Below, one piece after another: positions 55,149 through 63,301 of a DNA stretch of 64,000 nucleotides; positions within the stretch are counted from its first letter, which is position 1; every line of letters starts with the position of its first letter. The notes beneath the pieces are model-generated. The model saw only the letters and a list, made by a program, of their open reading frames with translations, was not told the DNA's origin and searched no databases. This stretch comes from CAVVEQ01 sp963802095 (GTDB lineage: Bacteria; Chloroflexota; Anaerolineae; Anaerolineales; Anaerolineaceae): NCBI GenBank assembly GCA_963802095.1, contig CAWDHI010000004.1:1-64000 (forward strand), written 5' to 3'. The position numbers were made by a program, and so were the translations under genes.

Positions 55149-56245
55149 TCAACCACCAAACTCGTTGACAATTTCTGCAACCACCTCCTTTTTTTCCTGG
55201 TTCAATCGCCTTGACGAGCTCTCCCGAATGACCAGGGTGGGTTTAAAAACTACAGAAAGGGGTTCAGCAACTTCTGTATTTTGCCAACCTGCTTCGATGA
55301 TCCGAACGATCCTTTCCACGGCGGCTTTGCCCATATTCTGCTGCTCCACCTGAACGGTTGATAGGGATGGACAAAAATAAGGAGACTCCTCCAGATTATC
55401 GAAACCAACGATACCGAAATCTTCCGGGACCCGTAAATTTCTTTCACAGGCCGCCTGCAGGACGCTCAATGCCATCTGATCGTTGGCAGCAAAGACAGCA
55501 TCCATCTCCGGGAATTTTTCGAAAAGAACCTGGATCGCCCGCGCTCCGCTGGAGGCTGACCAGTTCCCTTCCACCCAGTGGTTTTCCTTGATTGCGATCC
55601 CTTTTTCTTTGAGGGTGTCCTTCCAGGCTGCCATACGCTGGCGGGCTTCCCACCAGTCCAGTGGTCCGGAGATATGACCGATATGGCGGTAACCCTGCTC
55701 AAACAGGTGCTCCATTACCATGCGCGCCCCAAGGTAATTATCGATGGATACTATGGCGATATTTCTTCGCGAGGTTCCATGCTGAGAAAGACGATAGGAA
55801 TCTCCAGGTCGACCGGAGGTGATTTGAGCCAATCCCGATTTTGACCGACTTCCTGGACTGCCCAGATAATTCCATCCACATGGCGGGAAATTAATCCCTG
55901 CAGAATCGGCAACACATGGTTGGAATCAAAACTGGGCAGTTCAATCAGGAGGAGAGAATACCCCGCCTGCTCGGCGGCATTGGTGATCCCACTCAGGGTA
56001 CGGGACGGGCCGATGTATTTCAACCCGGCGGTGACCACCCCCAGGGTATAACTGCGCTGCTGGATCAGGCTGCGCGCGAGTGCGCTGGGCTGGTAGCCCA
56101 TTTCTTTTATTACTAAGAGGACTCGTTCACGGGTTTCAGGGGATACATCGGGCCTGTCGTTCATCACGCGGGATACCGTCTGCGTGGAAACTCCCGCCGC
56201 AGCGGCGACTTGCTTGATGGTTGGACGATTGGATTTGCCCGGCAT
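55149..56245 (-). CDS. LacI-family regulator, frameshifted
   Basis: N-terminal helix-turn-helix TIKQVAAAAGVSTQTVSRVMNDRPDVSPE followed by hinge and the first half of the sugar-binding domain (to IPIVFLSMEPR). The rest (NIAIVSIDNYLGARMVMEHLFEQGYRHIGHIS, IVGFDNLEESPYFCPSLSTV) is in another frame. One base is missing near 55762-55770, probably in the AAA/TTT run; adding one restores about 365 residues, the usual LacI length. It probably represses the arabinose run below it and itself through the operator at 56248-56283. Confidence 0.85.
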
Positions 56246-56247
56246 AT

Positions 56248-56312
56248 GTTATCGTTCCCGTTATCGTTCCCGTTATCGATAACATAGTAGCAAATCAAAT
56301 GGTAAAAGTCAA
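56248..56312 (-). promoter_or_regulatory. Promoter and triple-repeat operator of lacI-type gene
   Basis: On the minus strand TTGACT (56307-56312), 17 bp, TACTAT (56284-56289). Directly below is the perfect palindrome GTTATCGATAAC (56272-56283), with the central CG typical of LacI-family operators. Two exact copies of GTTATCGTTCCC (plus strand, 56248-56259 and 56260-56271) follow, in 12-bp phase. The array fills the gap between the -10 and the start codon. Confidence 0.75.
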
Positions 56313-56420
56313 GTGGTAATTTTGAATGCCCCTAATTCACCTGCGTCTTTTCCAGGTTTTGAGAAGGTAGTTGCTTTAGAAAAACGACAACAAATGTAAA
56401 ACTGATTGTTCTTTTAAAAA

Positions 56421-56451
56421 ATAAAAACCTACCATTGCGGTAGGTTTTTAT
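56421..56451 (-). terminator. Intrinsic terminator of the dehydrogenase operon
   Basis: ATAAAAACCTACC (56421-56433) pairs perfectly with its complement (56439-56451), loop ATTGC, with T-rich sequence on the minus strand. It lies 11 bases past the E2 stop and can act in both directions. Confidence 0.88.
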
Positions 56452-56461
56452 CACGTTTTTT

Positions 56462-57799
56462 TTAAACCAGCAGAATCTCCGGGTGTTCCACAACCTTCAC
56501 CAAATCTGCCAGGAACCGGGCGGCCACCACCCCGTCAATCACGCGGTGATCTGCAGAAAGGGTGAATGCGATCACCGGGCGCACAACAACCGTATCACGG
56601 TCATCGATGACAATTGGTTTTCGCACGGATGCACCAATGGCGAGGATGGCATTTTCGGGTGGGTTGATGATCGCCCGGAACTGGTTGATGCCGTACATGC
56701 CAAGGTTCGAAATCGTAAATGTCCCGCGCTGGACTTCGCCCAGCTCCAGTTTTCCCTCCCGGGCACGCCGGCTCAAGTCGTTGAGTTTTTCTGCGGTTTC
56801 GCCAAACGTCAATTTATTCGCGCCGTGCACCACCGGGACGATCAGCCCATCATCCAGCGCGGTGGCGACACCGATGTTGACCTCTTTCCACAAATAGATC
56901 TTCTCGTCGATCAGGGAGGAGTTTATGTAGGGATGGTGCTCCAACACCCAGGCGGTCAGTTTCACCAGGATGGCGGTGAGCGATACTTTGCCCTCGCCTT
57001 TCAAGGCAGCCATCTCATTTAGATGCACCCTGGCATCCTCCAGCCTGGAGATATCTGCCTCCACCGTTTCGGCGATATGCGGCGCTTGCTGGAAGCTGGA
57101 TTGCATTCGCAAGGCAATCTTGGCCCGTATTCCGATCAGCGGAATGATCTCCGCGGGGCGGTCCATAGAACTCATGGGAGAAAGTGGGGATGCGGCGGAT
57201 TGCTTTACATCGGCAGCCTGAATGCGTCCATTAGGACCGCTTCCCTTGATGGTTTCCAGGGGGACGCCAGTTTCCTCCGAGATGCGCCTGGCTGCAGGAG
57301 TGGCAGCAACTTTTCCGGGGAAATCGCTGCTTACCGGTTGGTTTGCCTTCAAGGAAGCTGCGTAAAGTTCCACGTCCTCCCGGGATACCCTGCCCTTCTG
57401 CGCTGGGACCTTCGCAATATCCACGCCCAGTTCCTGGGCCACACGCAGTGCCAGCGGGCTGGCCTGCACCGGAATCGCGGGTGGCGGTGAGATTGGAGTA
57501 ACCTGTGCGGCCTTTACGATTGAAGGTGGCGTCACCACCGTTTGATCCGCGAGCGCCTCGCCGGGTTTCAGGATCTGGGCGATCACTGTCGCCACGGGGA
57601 CAACATCCCCGGCCTGAAACTTGATTCCCGCAAGGATGCCGGTGGCTGGCGAGGTCACATCTATTGCCACCTTTTCCGTTTCCACGGTCAGAATGGTTTC
57701 GTCCTGTTTCACCGCCTCGCCTTCTTTTTTCTCCCAGGAAATGATGGTGGCTTTTTCCTGGTCCATATCCACCTTGGGCATGATCACGGGGGTTGGCAT
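56462..57799 (-). CDS. pdhC: Dihydrolipoamide acyltransferase (E2)
   Basis: 445 residues. Lipoyl domain (1-80) with Lys43 in VETEKVAIDV. Then two peripheral-subunit-binding motifs in tandem: SPLALRVAQELGVDIAKVP...GRVSREDV (about 113-150) and TPAARRISEETGVPLETIKG...GRIQAADV (about 168-205). The C-terminal catalytic domain has SADHRVIDG with His418 and Asp422. It transfers acyl groups from E1 to CoA. Two binding domains are unusual for one E2 chain. It is the last gene of the operon; no E3 is present. Confidence 0.92.
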   Translation of the reverse strand: MPTPVIMPKVDMDQEKATIISWEKKEGEAVKQDETILTVETEKVAIDVTSPATGILAGIKFQAGDVVPVATVIAQILKPGEALADQTVVTPPSIVKAAQVTPISPPPAIPVQASPLALRVAQELGVDIAKVPAQKGRVSREDVELYAASLKANQPVSSDFPGKVAATPAARRISEETGVPLETIKGSGPNGRIQAADVKQSAASPLSPMSSMDRPAEIIPLIGIRAKIALRMQSSFQQAPHIAETVEADISRLEDARVHLNEMAALKGEGKVSLTAILVKLTAWVLEHHPYINSSLIDEKIYLWKEVNIGVATALDDGLIVPVVHGANKLTFGETAEKLNDLSRRAREGKLELGEVQRGTFTISNLGMYGINQFRAIINPPENAILAIGASVRKPIVIDDRDTVVVRPVIAFTLSADHRVIDGVVAARFLADLVKVVEHPEILLV

Positions 57800-57800
57800 T

Positions 57801-58787
57801 TTAATACTCGCCTTTCACGATTGCGCGGATCTCCCGCTCGATATCCTCTTCCTGGGGCACCGCGGCGCGTTCCAGAACGCGGTTGTAGGGAATGGGAACA
57901 TTCTTGCCTGTCAGCCTGCGCATGGGTGCGTCCAGGTAATCAAACGCCCGGCTGGAGGAAACAACCGCCATGATCTCCCCCGCCCAGCCAGCTGTTTCGC
58001 AAGCCTCGTGTACGACCAACAGCTTACCAGTCTTCTTGACCGATTCCACGATGGTTTCCTTATCCAGCGGGACCATGGTGCGCGGGTCAACAACCTCCAC
58101 TTCGATCCCCTCCCCTGCCAGGCGTTCAGCTACAGCCAGGGATTTATGGACCATAATGCCGTTGGTCACTATTGTGAGATCCTTGCCTTTGCGCTTTACA
58201 TCCGCAACACCGAAGGGAATGGTGTATTCCCCTTCAGGTACTTCTCCCTTGGATTTATATAACAACTTGTGCTCAATAAAACACACCGGGTTTGGATCGC
58301 GGATCGCGGTGAGCAGCAGACCCTTGGCATCGTAGGGCGTTGAAGGAGTGACGACCTTGAGTCCGGGCATGTGCATCAGCAGGGTTTCCAGGGATTGGGA
58401 GTGCTGGGCAGCCGCCCCGGTCCCCGAACCGCTCGGCATGCGCACTACCAAGGGAACTGTGGCCTTGCCGCCGAACATATAATGCATTTTCGCCGCCTGG
58501 TTGCCAAGCTGGTCAAAGGTCAGCAGGGTGAAATCCATGAACATGATCTCAGCCACCGGGCGCATCCCAAACAGCGCTGCCCCGACCGCTGCACCGATGA
58601 TCGAAGGCTCGGATATTGGGGTTTCAATGATCCGTTTATCACCAAATTCATCCAACATCCCATGTGTAACGCCGAATGCGCCGCCGTAGCGGCCAATATC
58701 CTCACCAATGATGAACACGCGCTCATCGCGCTTCATTTCCTCCCACAGGGCGGTGCGGATTGCTTCGAGGTAAGTGATCTCAGGCAT
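57801..58787 (-). CDS. pdhB: 2-oxoacid dehydrogenase E1 beta
   Basis: 328 residues from the ATG at 58787, with GGAG seven bases upstream and overlapping the E1-alpha stop. Transketolase-like E1 beta: IGEDIGRYGGAFGVT, ETPISEPSIIGAAVGAAL, SGSGTGAAAQHSQSLE, GLKVVTPSTPYDAKGLL. It pairs with E1 alpha to decarboxylate pyruvate, or acetoin in the closely related Aco enzymes. The stop is next to the E2 start. Confidence 0.92.
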   Translation of the reverse strand: MPEITYLEAIRTALWEEMKRDERVFIIGEDIGRYGGAFGVTHGMLDEFGDKRIIETPISEPSIIGAAVGAALFGMRPVAEIMFMDFTLLTFDQLGNQAAKMHYMFGGKATVPLVVRMPSGSGTGAAAQHSQSLETLLMHMPGLKVVTPSTPYDAKGLLLTAIRDPNPVCFIEHKLLYKSKGEVPEGEYTIPFGVADVKRKGKDLTIVTNGIMVHKSLAVAERLAGEGIEVEVVDPRTMVPLDKETIVESVKKTGKLLVVHEACETAGWAGEIMAVVSSSRAFDYLDAPMRRLTGKNVPIPYNRVLERAAVPQEEDIEREIRAIVKGEY

Positions 58788-59790
58788 AGACATACTCCGT
58801 GACGGTGGAAGGGTCGGGGTCGGGAGAGGCATCGGCAAATGCCACCGCGGCTTCGATAATGCCTAAGGCCTCTTGGTCAAAATCTTCTGCGCCTGCAGAA
58901 GTCATCAAACCGTTCTCGATCAGATTGCCCCCGAAACGCTTGATCGGATCTTTGGTGTTCCGCCAGGTTTCGATCTCCTCCTTGGTGCGGTAAAGGTTGC
59001 GGTCGCTCTTGGAGTGCCCGAAGTAACGGTAGGTCTGCGTTTCAATGAAGACCGGTCCCGCGCCGGAGCGGATCTTTTCCACCGCGTTCCGAACAGTTTC
59101 ATAAACGGTCAGCACGTCGTTGCCATCGATGTAAAACCAGGGGATGCCATAAGCTTCTGCGCGCTGCGCGATGGGAAGCTTGGCTGAGACGCGTTCAATA
59201 TCCATCGACATGCCGTATTTATTGTTTTCACAAATATATAATATCGGCAACTTCCACAAGGCGGCCATGTTCAAAGTCTCGTGGAAAACGCCTTCATTCG
59301 ATGCTCCGTCACCAAAAATGGAAATGCAAATTTGGTCACTTTTTTGCATTTGTAGGCCAAGTCCAACACCCAGTGAGTGTGGGATGCCTCCGCCTACGAT
59401 CCCATTGGCGCCCAGGTTGTGCGAGCTGAAATCCGCGATATGCATTGATCCGCCACGGCCTTTGCAATAACCGGCTTCCTTTCCCAGGAATTCGGCCATC
59501 ATCAGGTTAATATCTGCTTTCTTGGTGATGAAGTGGCCGTGGCCGCGATGGTGGTTGATCAGGTAGTCATCCAGCCGGATCGCCCGGCCGAGGCCCACCG
59601 CCACTGCTTCCTGCCCTGCGGAAAGATGCATGGTTCCGTGAACCTTGCCCAGGGCATAAAGTTTATCTGCCATCAGCTCGAACTGGCGGATCACGCACAT
59701 CGTCCGGTACATTTCCAGCAATTGGTCGCTGGATAATTTCAAGCGCTCCACCTTATGTTGAAATAATTCTTCTTTCTGTGTTTTTGCCAT
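58780..59790 (-). CDS. pdhA: 2-oxoacid dehydrogenase E1 alpha
   Basis: 336 residues from the ATG at 59790. Thiamine-diphosphate motif GDGASNEGVFHETLNMAALWKLP...NN, and HLSAGQEAVAVGLGRA, HHRGHGHFITKKAD, KGRGGSMHIADF. It is the E1 alpha of a pyruvate or acetoin dehydrogenase. The SorC-type regulator gene ends 19 bases upstream, so the whole complex appears to be under carbohydrate control. Confidence 0.93.
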   Translation of the reverse strand: MAKTQKEELFQHKVERLKLSSDQLLEMYRTMCVIRQFELMADKLYALGKVHGTMHLSAGQEAVAVGLGRAIRLDDYLINHHRGHGHFITKKADINLMMAEFLGKEAGYCKGRGGSMHIADFSSHNLGANGIVGGGIPHSLGVGLGLQMQKSDQICISIFGDGASNEGVFHETLNMAALWKLPILYICENNKYGMSMDIERVSAKLPIAQRAEAYGIPWFYIDGNDVLTVYETVRNAVEKIRSGAGPVFIETQTYRYFGHSKSDRNLYRTKEEIETWRNTKDPIKRFGGNLIENGLMTSAGAEDFDQEALGIIEAAVAFADASPDPDPSTVTEYVYA

Positions 59791-59809
59791 TTGTCCCTCA
59801 ATAAATGAA

Positions 59810-60778
59810 TTAGTTGCTGTCACCTTCCAGAACTTGCCTGGCGGTGACGCTGTCGGTCACTAGCGAATTTACCAACCGGGATATTAATGCTGCGCGGATG
59901 GCTTCCACTTTTCCCGGTCCGCCTGCGATCCCGATCCGCACCGGGATGCGGGCCAGGTCTTCCCGGCGGATTGTGATCATCCGGCTCAGGAAGGCATCCA
60001 TGTAAGGGGAGCCATCTCTATAGAAATAATTGCCAGCCACATCGCCAACTACCCCGTTCCTGCGAATGGTGGTCAGTTCTTTCTCCGTTAGAAGCCCGGA
60101 GAGATAAAAGCTGGAATAATCGGTTTCGGTAGTGCCAATTCCCACCAGGGCGATATCCGCCTGCTTGCCCATCTCGATCGTCTCCCGGATGCCGCGCGTT
60201 TCGCGCATTGATGCGGCGATCTCGGGTGTCTGGCACATACAGGGGGCGTTAAGAAAGTACCCTTCCCCTCCCAATTTATCTGCCAGCCGTGATACGAGGG
60301 CATGGCCGTCGTATTCCGCGTTCATCGCGCCCTGCGCCCCAACCAATTGGATGATCTTTATCGAAAGCCCACCAACGGCTTGAACAGCGTCCACCACGGC
60401 ACTGACCGTCGTTCCCCAGGCAACACCCACGACCGATTTAGGGTTTAGATGTTTCTTGAGCACTTCGGCACCAGCCCACCCCAGAACCGGGAGAAGGCGA
60501 TCCGCCCGGGAATCCTCCATCGCTGAAACAAAAACGGATTCGACACCGAACCTGGTTCGAAGCGCATTTTCAAGATCATGATCGGAATTGATCGGACGGT
60601 TGACGCGTATCTCCACGATCCCCCGGCTGCGCGCTTCCGTAAGCATGCGCGAGATCATCGAACGGGTCACCCCCACTTCGTGGGCTATCTCGGATTGATC
60701 CTTACCCTCCAGGTAATACTTTTCAGCCACGTCCGCGAGGAGGGAGAATCGTTTCCGGCTGCTATTTTCAATAACCAC
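59810..60778 (-). CDS. SorC/DeoR-type sugar-binding regulator
   Basis: 322 residues from a GTG at 60778 with AAGGAGCGGGG upstream. Helix-turn-helix at about 24-45 (GKDQSEIAHEVGVTRSMISRML), then the SorC sugar-phosphate-binding domain (GVAWGTTVSAVVDAV, DIALVGIGTTETDYSSFYLSG, GIAGGPGKVEAIRAAL). It likely represses its own operon, which continues into E1 alpha, E1 beta and E2, via the operator at 60803-60818. The effector is probably a phosphorylated sugar. Confidence 0.9.
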   Translation of the reverse strand: MVIENSSRKRFSLLADVAEKYYLEGKDQSEIAHEVGVTRSMISRMLTEARSRGIVEIRVNRPINSDHDLENALRTRFGVESVFVSAMEDSRADRLLPVLGWAGAEVLKKHLNPKSVVGVAWGTTVSAVVDAVQAVGGLSIKIIQLVGAQGAMNAEYDGHALVSRLADKLGGEGYFLNAPCMCQTPEIAASMRETRGIRETIEMGKQADIALVGIGTTETDYSSFYLSGLLTEKELTTIRRNGVVGDVAGNYFYRDGSPYMDAFLSRMITIRREDLARIPVRIGIAGGPGKVEAIRAALISRLVNSLVTDSVTARQVLEGDSN

Positions 60779-60802
60779 TGCCCCGCTCCTTGAATCACGT
60801 AT

Positions 60803-60854
60803 GTGAAATGGTTTTCACTTATATGAGTATATCAAGGCGAAAGGCGATTGTCAA
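60803..60854 (-). promoter_or_regulatory. Promoter and operator of the sorC-pdh operon
   Basis: On the minus strand TTGACA (60849-60854), 17 bp, TATACT (60826-60831). GTGAAA-N4-TTTCAC (60803-60818) lies just downstream, over or near the start point, a good position for autorepression. Confidence 0.75.
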
Positions 60855-60902
60855 CCCAGTCCGCCAAATTAGTTTTATTCGATTGTGGTCACGACCTGTG
60901 AC

Positions 60903-60931
60903 TTGCCGGCAGGTTTTGAATCCTGTATACT
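60903..60931 (+). promoter_or_regulatory. Promoter of the PIG-L/MFS unit
   Basis: TTGCCG (60903-60908), 17 bp, TATACT (60926-60931), about 20 bases before the GTG start. It is divergent from the sorC promoter; the two -35 boxes are about 50 bp apart. Confidence 0.55.
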
Positions 60932-60951
60932 CTTAGCAGATTTGGTCCCCG

Positions 60952-61755
60952 GTGGATACTTTGCCAAAAACCATCCTCGCCCTCGTTCCCCACCCAGATG
61001 ATGCAGAGTTCTATGCTGGCGGAACCATCGCCCGGATGGCTGCTGAGGGCAGCCGGGTGATCATCGTGGTGGCGACGGATGGCTCAAAGGGTTCCTTCGA
61101 GATGGCTGGCAGGGAACTTTCGGATGCCCGCGCGGCGGAGATGGCAGCTGCCTGCAGGATCCTGGGCGCGGAATCCGCCATCATGCTGGGTTTCACGGAT
61201 TTTGAGCTGGACCTGCTCCCACCCGGAAAGCTGCGCGAAGTTTTCGTTCGCCTCATCCGCCAGCACGCGCCTGATGTGGTCATTGCCGAAGACCCCTTCT
61301 GGTTGGGCGAAACCCATCCCGACCACCGCGTTGTTGCGCTCGCTGCCATGGAAGCGATAAAATATGCTTCTCTGCCGCGCCTGCACCCCGAGCACCTGGA
61401 GCAGGGACTGCAGCCCCATTTCGTCACCGAGAAATATTTTTACTCCGAGGAGCCATCACGATTCAATAAATTCGTGGATATCTCCGCCTCCTTTGAGAAA
61501 AAAGCCGCAGCCTTGGAGGCACATACAAGCCAGGTGGAGTTCCTGGTTGAAGGTGTTCTGCGCGAGGCTCGCCTGGCTGGACTGGACTTGACCACAGCAT
61601 TCGGTGCCCTGGCAAACAACAAGCCCGCATTGTTGCGAATGGGTTTACAGATGACCGCTGCCGGGTTGGCAGCATCGCAGGATTATGAACTTGCGGAAGC
61701 CTTCCATTACCAACGCTTTGACCCTATCATCGAAAAATTTCTTGCCGGATCCTAG
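60952..61755 (+). CDS. PIG-L/LmbE-family deacetylase
   Basis: 267 residues from a GTG at 60952. Zinc and catalytic motif PHPDDAEFYAGGTI, second motif ETHPDHRVVALAAM. The family removes N-acetyl groups from amino-sugar conjugates such as N-acetylglucosamine-lipids or mycothiol and bacillithiol precursors. An MFS carrier gene follows after 30 bases, so it may process an imported or exported N-acetyl compound. Substrate unknown. Confidence 0.88.
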   Translation: MDTLPKTILALVPHPDDAEFYAGGTIARMAAEGSRVIIVVATDGSKGSFEMAGRELSDARAAEMAAACRILGAESAIMLGFTDFELDLLPPGKLREVFVRLIRQHAPDVVIAEDPFWLGETHPDHRVVALAAMEAIKYASLPRLHPEHLEQGLQPHFVTEKYFYSEEPSRFNKFVDISASFEKKAAALEAHTSQVEFLVEGVLREARLAGLDLTTAFGALANNKPALLRMGLQMTAAGLAASQDYELAEAFHYQRFDPIIEKFLAGS

Positions 61756-61785
61756 ATCCGCCATCCCAAATCCCAGGAGCATTAC

Positions 61786-63114
61786 ATGACCATCGCACGA
61801 GAGAAAACTCACCTTTCCGGACGCTGGGCGGCTGTCGCGATCTTCTTTGGCTTCATGCTGCTGCACCAGGTGGACCGCCTGCTGGTGGGTCCGCTAACCG
61901 ATGACATTCTTACAACTTTCAATATCAATTACGCCCAGATGGGTTTGGTGACTACCGGGGCGTTGGTTGTGGGGACGCTGCTTTACCCGGTTTGGGGTTG
62001 GCTTTATGACCGATACTCGCGAGCCAAGCTGCTTTCCCTGGCCTCGCTGATCTGGGGCTCCACCACCTGGCTGGCTGCCATCGCACCCACTTACCCCACT
62101 TTTGTAGCTGCACGTGCCTCCACCGGCATCGATGATTCCAGCTATCCAGGCATCTACTCTTTGATAGGTGATTACTTCAAACCCAGCCAGCGCGGCAAGA
62201 TCTACGGGTTGCTGCAGCTCACTTCGCCCATCGGTTACCTGATCGGCATGGTAATGGCGCTTTTCCTTGGGGGCGTGATCGGCTGGCGCAATGTCTTTAT
62301 CATCACCGGCATGCTCGGCATCGTCATGGCTGTGGTGATGTATTTTGGCCTGAAGGAAGCACCCCGTGGTCAGAGTGAGCCGGAAATGGAGGGCATGGAA
62401 GAGATCACCACCCACCGTTTCGAATGGCGCAAGGCAGTGGACGTGGTAAAGATCCGCACCATGTGGATGATCTTCATCCAGGGCTTTTTTGGAGTGATCC
62501 CATGGAACGTGATCACTTACTGGTTCTTTGTTTACCTGGAGCGGGAACGCGGATACGATTCCGGCGCGATCCTGATCACCATGGCACCAGCGGTGATCAT
62601 CATGGCCATCGGCTACCCGGTGGGCGGTGCGCTCGGTGACTGGCTGTTCAAGAAGACCAAACGCGGACGGATCATTATCGCCACCATTGGGGTTATCATG
62701 GGCGCCCTGTTGCTTTACCTCACCATGACTGTCCCCCTCGGCGATCAGTACCAGACGCAATTCATGATTACCCTTTGCCTGGCGGCTTTCTTCATGCCCT
62801 GGCCATCAGCCAATGTTCTTTCCACGATCTACGATATCACCTTGCCCGAGATCCGCAGCACCGCCAACGCGGTGGAGTCGATGATCGAGAATTTCGGCGC
62901 AGCTTTTGCCCCCCTCATCGCCGGGATCGTTGCGGATGCCATCTCACTGCAATACGCGATAATTTATCTTTGCACCGGGGCGTGGCTGCTGTGCTTCATC
63001 ACATTCTTCCTGTCGATGTACTTCATCCCCTTCGATATCGACAAACTGCGCGCCTTTATGGCAAAGCGGGCACAGGAAGATAGAGAGTTGCAGGCCACAA
63101 CCCCCGCAGCTTGA
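61786..63114 (+). CDS. MFS transporter
   Basis: 442 residues, 12 transmembrane helices, organic-acid/sugar-acid carrier style: LHQVDRLLVGPLTDDIL, GWLYDRYSRAKLLSLASL, ARASTGIDDSSYPGIYSLIGDYF and, in the second half, GYPVGGALGDWLFKKTKRGR. The central loop is charged (EPEMEGMEEITTHRFEW). CAGGAG precedes the ATG. It shares a transcript with the deacetylase and ends in a strong terminator. Confidence 0.88.
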   Translation: MTIAREKTHLSGRWAAVAIFFGFMLLHQVDRLLVGPLTDDILTTFNINYAQMGLVTTGALVVGTLLYPVWGWLYDRYSRAKLLSLASLIWGSTTWLAAIAPTYPTFVAARASTGIDDSSYPGIYSLIGDYFKPSQRGKIYGLLQLTSPIGYLIGMVMALFLGGVIGWRNVFIITGMLGIVMAVVMYFGLKEAPRGQSEPEMEGMEEITTHRFEWRKAVDVVKIRTMWMIFIQGFFGVIPWNVITYWFFVYLERERGYDSGAILITMAPAVIIMAIGYPVGGALGDWLFKKTKRGRIIIATIGVIMGALLLYLTMTVPLGDQYQTQFMITLCLAAFFMPWPSANVLSTIYDITLPEIRSTANAVESMIENFGAAFAPLIAGIVADAISLQYAIIYLCTGAWLLCFITFFLSMYFIPFDIDKLRAFMAKRAQEDRELQATTPAA

Positions 63115-63130
63115 TATATTGTTCCTTTAT

Positions 63131-63167
63131 ACCGCCCTCCGACAGGATCTGGAGGGCGGTGTTTTTT
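63131..63167 (+). terminator. Intrinsic terminator after MFS gene
   Basis: ACCGCCCTCC (63131-63140) pairs with GGAGGGCGGT (63151-63160), followed by GTTTTTT. It begins 16 bases after the stop. Confidence 0.92.
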
Positions 63168-63301
63168 AACAAGATTCGATCCGATAGAGGATCACTGGAA
63201 GTAAAAACGCTGATTTGGATATGGAGAGGTAGTACCATTTTTTCAAGTATCTTTTCGTTATCGCTTGATCGTCGGCGACAGTTGGAAACAGTCTGATTAA
63301 A

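Noticed and set aside
56248..56283. Three 12-bp units as a possible CRISPR-like array
   Set aside because: No spacers and units too short; the palindrome and location at the start point fit a LacI-type operator array.
61894..62760. 288-residue minus-strand frame
   Set aside because: Antisense to the MFS carrier, with unusually many His and Asp as expected from reversed hydrophobic codons.
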